From assembly GCA_035403085.1 (NCBI GenBank), contig DAONEM010000009.1:1-63949 (forward strand): a stretch of 63,949 nt of DNA, written 5' to 3'. The DNA comes from JAMOAD01 sp023621955. Its GTDB lineage: Bacteria > Acidobacteriota > Aminicenantia > JAMOAD01. The translations under genes and the position numbers were made by a program. Shown piece after piece: positions 1 to 8,066 of the stretch (within the stretch, counting starts at the first letter, position 1; each line of letters starts with the position of its first letter). The notes beneath the pieces were generated by a model. The model ran no database searches, had not been told where the DNA came from, and saw only the letters and a program-made list of their open reading frames with translations.

Positions 1-80
1 GTCATAGATCCGTTGTAAATCGTTTCAGGTAATGCTGTGAGTGAAGGATGTGAAGTGCTTGGGCTCGGGGTATTAAAATG

Positions 81-131
81 GAGTGTCCGTTGTATTCGTT
101 GTATCGTTGTATGTTAAAAGGAGTGTCCGTT
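81..131. repeat. 11-bp direct repeat, 40-bp period
   Basis: The word GAGTGTCCGTT occurs at 81-91 and again at 121-131, exactly 40 bp apart, each preceded by an A-rich run and G. A third, weaker match (GAGTGTTTGT) lies at 301-310, just downstream of the promoter. Between the copies are TTCGTTGTATCGTTGTA-like repeats. Function is unknown; a regulator binding array or remnant repeat are both possible. Confidence 0.5.
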
Positions 132-269
132 ATAGGTTCGTTATAGGTTATTGTAGGTAGGTGGAAAAGAGTCGTCGGGAAGAGAAAAGCTGGCTAGGAG
201 GGGAGGAAAAGTTTCGTTCCTCCTGGAAGGAATGGTAAAATAAAAAGTCAGAAGCAGCACTGTGAACCG

Positions 270-297
270 TTGTTGGAACTTAAGAGTCTCTTATATA
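270..297 (+). promoter_or_regulatory. Putative promoter with palindromic operator
   Basis: A -35-like TTGTTG (270-275), 16-nt spacer and TATATA (292-297) lie about 73 nt upstream of the nucleotidase start. A perfect 13-nt palindrome, TAAGAG-T-CTCTTA (281-293), occupies the spacer and overlaps the -10 box, the usual position of a repressor site. The -35 match is poor, so the promoter call is moderate. Confidence 0.45.
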
Positions 298-370
298 AGG
301 GAGTGTTTGTCTTGCTGGCATGGTCTCTTTCGCTTTCGAGAGAGATCATCAAGATAATCGGGAGGATACG

Positions 371-1966
371 ATGGGGCATTGGAAATCTCTTGGGTTAATT
401 TTTCTCCTTCTCTTCTGTACTTGTTCTCGCAATCCCGCTCCTCAAGCGGAGACATCGGCTATGGAGCTCGTTGTTCTCCACACAAACGATCACCACGGGC
501 ATCCCCTGAAATTCTTTAACCATCCAGGACCCAATGCGGCGGGGCTTGCGGCACGGGCTACCCTGGTGGCGGGGGTCAAAAAAGCCCACCAGAACGTGCT
601 CGTCCTGGATGCTGGGGATATCAATACCGGAAGGCCGGAGTCCAACCTCTTCAAAGGGGAACCCGATATTCTCGGCTACAACGCTATCGGATACGACGCT
701 CTCAGCTTAGGGAATCATGAGTTTGACAACGGTTTGGAAGTGCTCTTGGAACAGGCCGGCAGGGCACGTTTCCCTTTCCTCTCCGCCAATGTCTATCGAA
801 AACAAGGGCCATGGCCTGTCAAGCCCTACACGATCAAGGCGATGAAGGGCTTTCGCGTTGCCGTTTTGGGGCTGACGACATCGGAACTGGGAAAGGTGGC
901 CAAGAAGTCTGTTCTTGACGAGGTTGTCGTAGAAGATGAGGTTGTCGCCGCCAAGAGGTGGGTGCCTCTTCTGAGAAAAAGAGCCGACGTTGTCATCGTT
1001 CTCTGCCACATGGGGATCTTTGAGGAGGAGAACCTTGGCTCAAAGCGTTTGGCCAGGGAGGTTCCCGGAATAGATCTGATCGTGGACGGCCACACCCACA
1101 CGAAACTCGAGGCGCCGCTGAGTGTGAACGGTGTTCCTATCGTGCAGGCCTGGAACTGGGGGCTTGAAGTGGGGGAGGGGATCTTGACTCTGAGAAGGGA
1201 TGGACGAAAGAGCTTTGTCTGGAGGGCCCTTCCAGTGAATTTGCCGGTCCGGGGAAAAGAGGGGCTGACCTATCTGGGGACTCCGATCTTAGAAGACCAG
1301 AACCTTCTCAAGCTCTTGGAACCCTACGGGAAGAAGGCTGACGAGATGCTTTCCTCCCCGGTGGGGGAAGCCCCGGAGACTCTTTTCAGCCAGAGGAGCC
1401 GTCAAGAAGAGACCCCTCTCGGGAACATCGCCGCAGACTCACTCCTCTGGTACGGCCGCAGGTATGGCGCTCAACTGGCGATTCTCAACGGCGGAAGCCT
1501 CAGGGCGGACCTCCCCGCCGGTTCGGTTACAACGCGAAACATCTATGAAGTCTTACCCTTCGACAACTCAGGCTACCTTGTTACCCTCAAGGGTTCGCAG
1601 CTTCTGGAACTTTTCCGCTACGCCGCAACAGTCTCTTCCGGTGCCGGTGCCTTTCCCCAGGTCTCCGAAGGGGTTGAACTCCTCTTCCACAGGGGAGAGA
1701 AGCGCCTTGTGGAAGCGAAACTGGCAGGGGAGCCCATAGATCCGGAGAAGAGTTACCGGGTGATCACAAACGGCTTCCTCGCTAGCGGTGGAGACGGTTA
1801 TGTCCAATTCCTGATGGGAACGGACCGGTTCGACACGTCGGTCTTCCAGAGGCAGATTCTGATCGAGTATATCCGTGAGAGAGGCGGGAAGATCGAGGGA
1901 AAACTCCAAGGAAGAATCCGCCGTGTGGATATGGAGCCCCAGGCCAAAGCCGCGGGAGGGGAGTGA
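371..1966 (+). CDS. 5'-nucleotidase / UshA-family metallophosphoesterase, putative lipoprotein
   Basis: Predicted periplasmic or surface enzyme of the UshA/NadN family (531 aa), hydrolysing nucleotides or related phosphoesters. The N-terminal calcineurin-like domain shows the metal ligands: TNDHHG (residues 38-43), DAGD, GNHEFDNG and DGHTH. The C-terminal 5'-nucleotidase domain has NGGSLRADL and ITNGFLASGGDGY. I place the start at 371 because GGAGG lies five nt upstream; an in-frame ATG at 320 has no ribosome site. The N-terminus is Lys plus a Leu/Phe core ending in LLFCTC, a non-canonical lipobox (Cys16 or Cys18). It overlaps the next gene by one nt. Exact substrate cannot be read from sequence. 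Confidence 0.88.
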   Translation: MGHWKSLGLIFLLLFCTCSRNPAPQAETSAMELVVLHTNDHHGHPLKFFNHPGPNAAGLAARATLVAGVKKAHQNVLVLDAGDINTGRPESNLFKGEPDILGYNAIGYDALSLGNHEFDNGLEVLLEQAGRARFPFLSANVYRKQGPWPVKPYTIKAMKGFRVAVLGLTTSELGKVAKKSVLDEVVVEDEVVAAKRWVPLLRKRADVVIVLCHMGIFEEENLGSKRLAREVPGIDLIVDGHTHTKLEAPLSVNGVPIVQAWNWGLEVGEGILTLRRDGRKSFVWRALPVNLPVRGKEGLTYLGTPILEDQNLLKLLEPYGKKADEMLSSPVGEAPETLFSQRSRQEETPLGNIAADSLLWYGRRYGAQLAILNGGSLRADLPAGSVTTRNIYEVLPFDNSGYLVTLKGSQLLELFRYAATVSSGAGAFPQVSEGVELLFHRGEKRLVEAKLAGEPIDPEKSYRVITNGFLASGGDGYVQFLMGTDRFDTSVFQRQILIEYIRERGGKIEGKLQGRIRRVDMEPQAKAAGGE

Positions 1967-2553
1967 TGAGGAGGGCTTTATTCTTTCTGACCTTTTTCTC
2001 ACTCTCCTTGGCCCTCGCTCTGGGTGAAACTCCGAGGACGAGAGCCATTCTGGAGACATCCCTCGGGAGGATTGAGGTGGAACTCTTTACCGATAAGGCT
2101 CCCCTTTCGGCGGGCCATTTCATCAGAATGGTTCGAGAGGGGTACTTGAATAAAGGGAGCTTCTACAGAACGGTCACCATGGAGAACCAACCACGGAACA
2201 AAGTGAAGATTCTCGTCGTCCAAGGGGGGCTCATGGAGGATCGCCTTGTCGACAAGGCCCCCAGGGTCGCCCATGAGACCACGGAACAAACCGGACTCTC
2301 CCATCTCCGGGGAGCCCTCTCCTTCGCCAGATCCGAACCGGGAAGCGCCTCCACTGAGTTTTTCTTCACCCTTAGGGATGAACCGGAGCTCGACTTTGGA
2401 GGAAAACGGAATCCCGATGGTCAAGGGTTCGCCGTCTTTGGCAGGGTCGTCTCGGGGATGGATGTGGTCGAAAAGATCCACCGGTTGAAGGACAAGGGGC
2501 AGAGGATTCTCGAGCCGCTTCCTTTCACTCTTTCCATGAAAGGGGAGGGGTAA
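1966..2553 (+). CDS. Periplasmic cyclophilin-type peptidyl-prolyl isomerase
   Basis: Cyclophilin-family prolyl isomerase (195 aa) with an N-terminal signal peptide (RRALFFLTFFSLSLALALG), so it should fold exported proteins in the periplasm. Family features: the opening beta strands ETSLGRIEVELF, GSFYRT, GALSFAR, STEFFF, and GFAVFGRVVSGMDVV. The loop is the short bacterial PpiA-like type. A GTG at 1963 is in frame, but ATG at 1966 lies better after GGGAGGGG. It overlaps the nucleotidase stop, so the two are co-transcribed. Confidence 0.88.
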   Translation: MRRALFFLTFFSLSLALALGETPRTRAILETSLGRIEVELFTDKAPLSAGHFIRMVREGYLNKGSFYRTVTMENQPRNKVKILVVQGGLMEDRLVDKAPRVAHETTEQTGLSHLRGALSFARSEPGSASTEFFFTLRDEPELDFGGKRNPDGQGFAVFGRVVSGMDVVEKIHRLKDKGQRILEPLPFTLSMKGEG

Positions 2554-2644
2554 GGCGGCCTCTCCCCTTGAAATACCTGCCGGGGGATCTTTGGAAAAAG
2601 CCAAGAAGTAGCCTGCTTAGAACAAGATGGTTTTCTAAAACTAT

Positions 2645-2672
2645 TTGACATGTTGCCAGATTTTCTTATATA
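2645..2672 (+). promoter_or_regulatory. Sigma-70 promoter for TPR/kinase pair
   Basis: Consensus TTGACA (2645-2650), a 16-nt spacer and TATATA (2667-2672; alternative registers give TATAAA). Transcription would begin near 2680, leaving a short leader before the AGGAGG at 2696. Confidence 0.75.
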
Positions 2673-2708
2673 TAAAAATGAGACAAGAGCTCTGCAGGAG
2701 GAGTGCAG

Positions 2709-3353
2709 GTGAGAAAAGGGATCCGTGGAACGACTATTTTAATCCTTTTGGTGCTCATGGGTGCTTTTCTTTTTGCTCAGCCTCAAACGAAATCCCCCAC
2801 CGATCAAGAGCTCATCGACAATGGGTTCAAAAAGTTGGGAGGGGGCAACCTGGCAGGAGCGGTCGGCGATTTTACAAAAGCCATTCAGCTGAACCCCCAG
2901 AACTCCTCTGCTTTTCTGGGCAGAGCCCTGGCCCGTAAGCTTCTCAACGACTTGAACGGTGCGCTTCAGGACTGTAACGATGCCCTCAAGTTCTGGAAGA
3001 GCCCCCCTCCTCCATGGGCGGTTTACCAACTCAGGGCTTCCATCAAGATGGGGAGCGATGATCTGAGTGGAGCCCTGGCCGATTACAACGATGCGATCGC
3101 CTTGAACGGAGAGAGGGCGGATCTCTATTACTGCCGCGGAAACCTGAAGGTTCTCCTGGAAGATCTCCCGGGATCTTTGCAAGACTACGACAAGGCCATA
3201 TCCTTGAAGGGAGACTACCCCCAGGCTTTCTACGAGCGGGGGATGGCGAAGATCAAAGGGAAACAGGTCCGGGAGGGGTGTCTGGACCTTATCAAGGCGC
3301 GGGACATGGGTTTGGCCGACGCCGGTGAAATGATCATCAAATACTGTCCCTAA
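2709..3353 (+). CDS. Secreted tetratricopeptide-repeat protein
   Basis: A 214-aa exported protein made of TPR repeats, a scaffold for protein contacts. A signal peptide (GTTILILLVLMGAFLFAQ) precedes at least three repeats with the usual W/A-G-A spacing (GAVGDFTKAIQLNPQ, GALADYNDAIALN, GSLQDYDKAISLK). GTG at 2703 is in frame but lies only one nt from AGGAGG; GTG at 2709 has the right 7-nt spacing and is chosen. The stop runs into the next gene (TAATG). Nothing indicates the partner. Confidence 0.8.
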   Translation: MRKGIRGTTILILLVLMGAFLFAQPQTKSPTDQELIDNGFKKLGGGNLAGAVGDFTKAIQLNPQNSSAFLGRALARKLLNDLNGALQDCNDALKFWKSPPPPWAVYQLRASIKMGSDDLSGALADYNDAIALNGERADLYYCRGNLKVLLEDLPGSLQDYDKAISLKGDYPQAFYERGMAKIKGKQVREGCLDLIKARDMGLADAGEMIIKYCP

Positions 3354-5371
3354 TGGTGGTGACATCTTGCGGTCGGGTCTTTCCCCCCTTCCATCTCCAA
3401 GGGAAGGGGAGGCAGCCTCTCTCCAGGGGAGTCTCCCAGGGAGGAAAAAGGAACAGCTCTGAGAGATGGCGCTACCCCTCTTCGTCTTCTCCCCTAGAGA
3501 GCGAAGAGATGTTTTGCGCCCTCTCCGAGACGATCGACGCGGGGATCTTCCTCTGGGACGATCGTGACCTCTTCCTTTACGTCAACCCTTTTGTGTTGAA
3601 GACCCTGGGGTACTCCTGGGAGGAGCTTTCCAGGATGGAGGTCTGGATGATCATCCATCCCGAAGACCAGGGAAAGGCCATCGAATACGGGAGGGCAAGG
3701 AGAGAGGGCAGAGACGCCCCTCAGTGGTATGAGATCCGAATGGCGGCCAAGAGCGGGGAAAGTCTCTGGTTCGATGTTTGTGTGAGAACCATTCCCTACC
3801 ATGGTAGAGTTCTTTATGTAGCCACCGCCTTGGATATCTCCATGAGGAAAGAGGCCGAGGCGATGCTTCGGGAGAGCGAGAAAAAGTACAGAGAGTTGGC
3901 GGACCTTCTTCCCCAGCCCATCTTTGAGTGCGATGCCTCAGGGCGCATCACCCTAGCAAACCAGGAGGCATTCCAGTGTTATGGATATACCGAGGAAGAC
4001 CTGTCGCGAGGGGTTTCCCTTTGGGAAACCGTCGTTCCCGAGGAGCGGGAGAAGGCTACCGAGGTGATGTCAGACAGAATGAAGGCGGGATCGCGGGGAG
4101 GAGGGGAGTATAATGTCCGCCGGAAAGATGGGTCTATCTTTCAGGCACAGATCTACTCGGCTCCGGTCTGGAGGGAGGGAAAGCCTGCCGGCCTGAGGGG
4201 CGTCATCATCGATATTTCCGATCGGAAGAGGGCGGAGGCGGAGCGGGATGCTCTGGAGGTTCAGGTTCGACATGCCCAGAAGCTGGAGAGTCTGGGCTTT
4301 CTCGCCGGCGGTATCGCCCATGATTTCAACAACTTGCTGATGTCCGCATTAGGGAATCTGGAGCTCGCCCTTCAGAACCTCTCCATGAACGGTGGGAACA
4401 ACGTGGGCGGGCTGATTGAGAGGGCGCGGAAGGCCGCTCTCAAAGCCGCGGATCTCACAGGGCAACTTCTGGCCTATTCGGGGAGAACGGCCCTCATCAT
4501 GGAGAGTCTCAGCCTCTCCTCTCTCGTGGAAGAGCTGGAGCCTCTGTTGGAACTCTCGGTTTCGAAGAAGTGCTCTCTCCGCTTTGATCTTTCGAAGGAT
4601 ATCCCCCTGATCTACGGTGATCCTGTCCAGCTCAGACAGGTCGTTGTCAACCTCGCGATCAACGGATCCGAGGCTTTGGGTAAGGAGGAAGGCCAGGTTC
4701 GGATCGTGACCGGGAAGAAGAAGGAAAACGATCGGGAGTGGCCCTACCTTGAGGTTGTCGACACAGGATGTGGAATGGATAAGGCGACCAAGGAGAAGAT
4801 CTTCGATCCCTTCTTCTCGACCAAGTTCCTGGGCCGCGGGCTTGGCCTTGCGGCGGTCGCCGGTATCGTCCGCTCCCACGGGGCTATGGTGGAGGTGGAG
4901 AGTGAAGTTGGGAAGGGGAGTCGCTTCCGGATCTTCTTCCCTCCCTTCCAAGGAGAGAGAGAGCAACCGGAGGGGTCACAGGTCTCTACGAACCCCCTCT
5001 GGAGAGGGGAAGGTCTCATTCTCTTGGTGGAGGATGAGAGGGACGTTCGGGAGGTGACCTTCGAAATGCTGGAATCTCTCGGCTTTCAGCCCCTGACCGC
5101 CTCGAACGGCTTGGAAGCCCTCGACCTCTTCGCGACACCGGGCTTGAACTTCCGAGCCGTGCTTCTGGATCTGACCATGCCGAAAATGGACGGTGCGGAG
5201 ACCTTCCGGGAGATCCGTCGGCGTGGGTGGGAGACTCCGGTGATCGTCTGTAGCGGCTTCTCAGGAGATGAGACGCGGCGCCGCTTCGGCGAAGAGCAGC
5301 CGAACGGCTACCTTCAGAAACCTTTCTCCCTGATCTCTCTGAGAGATTCTCTTCAGAAAACCTTGAGCTGA
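3353..5371 (+). CDS. Hybrid histidine kinase: PAS-PAS-HisKA-HATPase-receiver
   Basis: Cytoplasmic hybrid sensor kinase (672 aa) with no membrane segment. Order: PAS about 55-170, PAS about 175-295, dimerisation domain with phospho-His in GGIAHDFNNLL, ATPase with N box (VNLAINGSEAL), DTGCGMD and GRGLGLAAV, then a receiver with acidic start LLVEDE and acceptor Asp in LLDLTMPKMDG. This resembles kinases that end in their own receiver and sense redox, small ligands or partners through PAS. The start overlaps the TPR stop; no ribosome site is visible and the first 50 residues are low-complexity, so ATG at 3509 is an alternative. Confidence 0.9.
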   Translation: MVVTSCGRVFPPFHLQGKGRQPLSRGVSQGGKRNSSERWRYPSSSSPLESEEMFCALSETIDAGIFLWDDRDLFLYVNPFVLKTLGYSWEELSRMEVWMIIHPEDQGKAIEYGRARREGRDAPQWYEIRMAAKSGESLWFDVCVRTIPYHGRVLYVATALDISMRKEAEAMLRESEKKYRELADLLPQPIFECDASGRITLANQEAFQCYGYTEEDLSRGVSLWETVVPEEREKATEVMSDRMKAGSRGGGEYNVRRKDGSIFQAQIYSAPVWREGKPAGLRGVIIDISDRKRAEAERDALEVQVRHAQKLESLGFLAGGIAHDFNNLLMSALGNLELALQNLSMNGGNNVGGLIERARKAALKAADLTGQLLAYSGRTALIMESLSLSSLVEELEPLLELSVSKKCSLRFDLSKDIPLIYGDPVQLRQVVVNLAINGSEALGKEEGQVRIVTGKKKENDREWPYLEVVDTGCGMDKATKEKIFDPFFSTKFLGRGLGLAAVAGIVRSHGAMVEVESEVGKGSRFRIFFPPFQGEREQPEGSQVSTNPLWRGEGLILLVEDERDVREVTFEMLESLGFQPLTASNGLEALDLFATPGLNFRAVLLDLTMPKMDGAETFREIRRRGWETPVIVCSGFSGDETRRRFGEEQPNGYLQKPFSLISLRDSLQKTLS

Positions 5372-5410
5372 TCCAGGGAGCAGAGTCCGCTCTCCTGGAA
5401 GAGCTCTTCC
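5372..5410. other. Two adjacent inverted repeats downstream of kinase gene
   Basis: Directly after the kinase stop, TCCAGGGAGC (5372-5381) can pair with GCTCTCCTGGA (5389-5399) with one bulged A. It abuts a perfect 14-nt palindrome, GGAAGAGCTCTTCC (5397-5410). There is no U-run, so this is not a clear intrinsic terminator. It may be a weak terminator, a processing site or a protein site ahead of the prc promoter. Confidence 0.4.
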
Positions 5411-5454
5411 GGGCAACTCTGCGCACCCTTTTGCGTATACCTATGAGAAGTTTC

Positions 5455-5483
5455 TTGAAGGTTTCTCCCAGGCGCTGTACAAT
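5455..5483 (+). promoter_or_regulatory. Sigma-70 promoter of prc
   Basis: TTGAAG (5455-5460), 17-nt spacer, TACAAT (5478-5483). It lies downstream of an in-frame ATG at 5431, which therefore cannot be the start on this transcript; the ATG at 5506 with GAGG before it fits. Confidence 0.75.
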
Positions 5484-5505
5484 AGGGAGTCACTACGAGG
5501 TCGAT

Positions 5506-7617
5506 ATGAAACACTCCTCACTCTTTATGGTCTTACTCCTTTCCAGCCTATTCCTCTTCCCCGCGGCGGGGGTTCTGGGGGATCTTCCCACTAGGGAAGA
5601 CGTCCTTTCAGGAATCCTCTACTACGGGCTTGGAAATTGGCACTACCAGCCCATCCCCGTGGATGACTCCTTCTCCAAAAAGGCTTTCAAGGCCTACCTG
5701 GAACGGCTGGACTACGGGAAAAACTTTCTCTTCCGCTCCGATATCGAGGCGTTGCAGAAGTACTCTCTTCTCGTTGACGATGGTTGGCGTTCCGGCCGTT
5801 TCTCCTTGGCCGAAGATGGAGACAAGATCCTCAAGAATAGGGTCCGCCAGGCTCAGGCCTATTGCAAAGAGCTCTTCAAAAGACCCTTGGAGTTCCGTAA
5901 AGAGGAGGCCTTGGAGCTGGACCCCAGGAAGAGGGGGTATTTCCTGGATGCGGCGGCTTTACAGGAGTATTGGCGGAAGAGGGTCAAGTACATGGCTTTG
6001 ACCTACTACCTAGACCTGATCGGAGAGGAGAAGGGGGCGGCCCCGAACCTCTTCGACCCCGTTAAGGAGGAGAAGGCGCGAAAGGCCGTGGAAAAGGGGG
6101 TCAACAGCTTTTTTAACAGGTTGTTGGAGGCCAGTAAGGACGACGTGAACTCCCATTTCCTGAACGCCGTGACCGCGGTCTTCGATCCCCATACATCTTA
6201 CTTCGCACCGGATAAGAAGGATGAGTTTGAGATCGAGATGAGCGGAACCCTGGAGGGTATCGGCGCCCTTCTGGGCGAGGAGAACGGCTACATCCGAGTG
6301 GCCGAGGTGATTCCCGGCGGTCCCGTCTGGAGGGAGGGGAAGATCAAGGCGGGGGATCTGATTCTGAAGGTTGCCCAAGGGGACGAGGATCCAGTGGATC
6401 TGGTGGGGATCAACGTCACCGAAGCGGTTAAGTATATACGGGGGAAAAAGGGCTCCCGGGTTCGTCTGACGGTTCGAAAGCCTGACGGACGGATCGAGAT
6501 GGTCGCCCTGATCAGGGATGTCGTCCAGATTCAAGAGACCTACGCCCGCTCCTCTCTCATCAAGGAGAAGAGTACCGGGAAGACCTATGGGTACATTGAA
6601 CTTCCCAAGTTTTACCATGACATCAAGAACCAGAACAACGGCAGGAGCTCCTCTGACGATGTCGCCAAAGAGGTAGAGAAGCTGAGGCGCTTGGGGGTTG
6701 CAGGGATCGTCTTGGACCTGAGAAACAACGGTGGAGGTCTTCTCGATGATGCCGTCAAGATGACCGGCCTCTTCTTCCCCTCCGGCCCGGTGGTTCAGGT
6801 CAAGGACAAGAAAAAGCCTGCCCAAATTCTTCGCGACGATGATGGGCGCGTCACTTGGTCTGGCCCGTTGATCGTCCTTGTCAACGCCATGAGTGCGTCC
6901 GCGTCGGAGATCGTCGCCGGGGCCCTCCAGGACTACGGCCGCGCCATCATCGTGGGCGGAGAGACAACCTTCGGGAAGGGAACCGTCCAGGCCATGCTCA
7001 ACTTGGATGACTACACCTCCGACGAGTGGAAGAACCTGCGTCCCTTAGGGGCCCTCACCCTGACGATACAGAAGTTCTACAGGGTGACAGGGGCGTCGAC
7101 TCAAGTGAAGGGGGTCGTTCCCGACGTTGTTCTCCCGGATCCTATGGACGCGCTGGAGATCGGTGAGAGGTACATGGATTACCCCTTGACCTGGGACCAC
7201 CTCTCGGCCCTCTCTTTCCAGAAGTGGAACCAACCTCTGCCGATTCGAGAGGTTCAGAGGAGGAGCCGGGAACGGGTCTTGAAAGATCCCCTGTTGGGAC
7301 TCTTCCAGAAGAACAGGGACCGGTTGATCCGCCTTCGGGGAAGGACTCTCCAGAGTCTTAACCTGCAGACCTTTCAGAAGGAGCAGATCGATTTGCGCCG
7401 CGAGGATGCCCAAATCCGCCGTCTTCAGAAGGAAAACCCCCTCCTGGAGCCTCTTCCGACCGAGAGCGACGGAGAGTTGAAGGGGGAGCCTGATTATCAG
7501 AAGAAGCGACGGGGAGACTGGTTCCAAGAGATCCGCAAGGATCCTTTCATCGTCGAGGCGCTCGCGGTCTTCCACGACATGGATCTGGTAAAGCCTCCGG
7601 TCAAGGGGAAGAGATGA
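5506..7617 (+). CDS. prc: Tail-specific C-terminal processing protease (S41 family)
   Basis: Periplasmic Tsp/Prc-type endoprotease (703 aa) that degrades proteins from their C-termini. Signal peptide (SSLFMVLLLSSLFLFPAAG), large N-terminal helical domain, PDZ domain (GIGALLGEENGYI to KIKAGDLIL), and S41 core with SASASEIVAG and FGKGTVQ, giving probable catalytic Ser465 and Lys491. The C-terminal charged domain (KKRRGDWFQE) matches the long Prc form of Gram-negatives rather than short CtpA. It is 4-nt overlapped by the next gene. Confidence 0.93.
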   Translation: MKHSSLFMVLLLSSLFLFPAAGVLGDLPTREDVLSGILYYGLGNWHYQPIPVDDSFSKKAFKAYLERLDYGKNFLFRSDIEALQKYSLLVDDGWRSGRFSLAEDGDKILKNRVRQAQAYCKELFKRPLEFRKEEALELDPRKRGYFLDAAALQEYWRKRVKYMALTYYLDLIGEEKGAAPNLFDPVKEEKARKAVEKGVNSFFNRLLEASKDDVNSHFLNAVTAVFDPHTSYFAPDKKDEFEIEMSGTLEGIGALLGEENGYIRVAEVIPGGPVWREGKIKAGDLILKVAQGDEDPVDLVGINVTEAVKYIRGKKGSRVRLTVRKPDGRIEMVALIRDVVQIQETYARSSLIKEKSTGKTYGYIELPKFYHDIKNQNNGRSSSDDVAKEVEKLRRLGVAGIVLDLRNNGGGLLDDAVKMTGLFFPSGPVVQVKDKKKPAQILRDDDGRVTWSGPLIVLVNAMSASASEIVAGALQDYGRAIIVGGETTFGKGTVQAMLNLDDYTSDEWKNLRPLGALTLTIQKFYRVTGASTQVKGVVPDVVLPDPMDALEIGERYMDYPLTWDHLSALSFQKWNQPLPIREVQRRSRERVLKDPLLGLFQKNRDRLIRLRGRTLQSLNLQTFQKEQIDLRREDAQIRRLQKENPLLEPLPTESDGELKGEPDYQKKRRGDWFQEIRKDPFIVEALAVFHDMDLVKPPVKGKR

Positions 7618-8027
7618 TTCTCCGAACCGATGTCGACAGAGAGCTTTACGAGAAAATACGGCGACTCTGGGTTCTGACCGACATCGAGAGGCCCGAAAGG
7701 GGGGATGTCTGGGAGGTGGCTCTCGAGACTCTGAAGAAGGGCGGGGCGATACTCTCCCTTTGGGAGGGAGATGCCGTTCTGGGAGCCCTTTGGATCACCG
7801 ACGACGGGAGGAGGCTCTACCTCCACCACATGGCGGTTCACCCAGACCACCGCAGGAAGGGGCTGGGGAGACGTTTGCTCAAAGAGGGGCTGGCCATGGC
7901 CCGTCGGTTGGGACGACAACCGAAACTGGAGGTTCACGAAACCAACCTGGGAGCCCGTGAGCTCTATTCCGGCGAGGGCTTTACCGATCTGGAAGGTTAC
8001 GTGGTGATGATCAACCGGCGCCCTTGA
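7614..8027 (+). CDS. GNAT-family N-acetyltransferase
   Basis: Small acetyl-CoA-dependent acyltransferase (137 aa). The GNAT fold is recognised from the beta4 strand LYLHHMAVHP, the pyrophosphate loop DHRRKGLGRRLL and the beta5-alpha4 region LEVHETNLGARELYSGEGF. The substrate is unknown; the terminal N-x-x-A-x-x-x-Y pattern is general for the family. ATG overlaps the prc stop (ATGA), implying co-translation. Confidence 0.85.
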   Translation: MILRTDVDRELYEKIRRLWVLTDIERPERGDVWEVALETLKKGGAILSLWEGDAVLGALWITDDGRRLYLHHMAVHPDHRRKGLGRRLLKEGLAMARRLGRQPKLEVHETNLGARELYSGEGFTDLEGYVVMINRRP

Positions 8028-8066
8028 GGAACCGGTTCCGCTAGAATTCACCCTTAAGGAGGCGAC

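Larger units (their letters stand above)
1..370. other. Upstream non-coding region before the first gene
   Basis: I see no convincing coding sequence here. The stretch is richer in A and T than the genes and holds a spaced direct repeat (81-131), a 7-bp hairpin (202-208 pairing with 217-223) and the promoter of the nucleotidase gene near 270-297. Short CGTTGTA and CGTTATAGG words recur between positions 10 and 150, giving the region a degenerate repetitive look. The gene further left is outside the window. Confidence 0.6.

Noticed and set aside
320..370. Start of the nucleotidase at 320
   Set aside because: No ribosome site; the extra 17 residues are charged and precede a normal signal sequence starting at 371.
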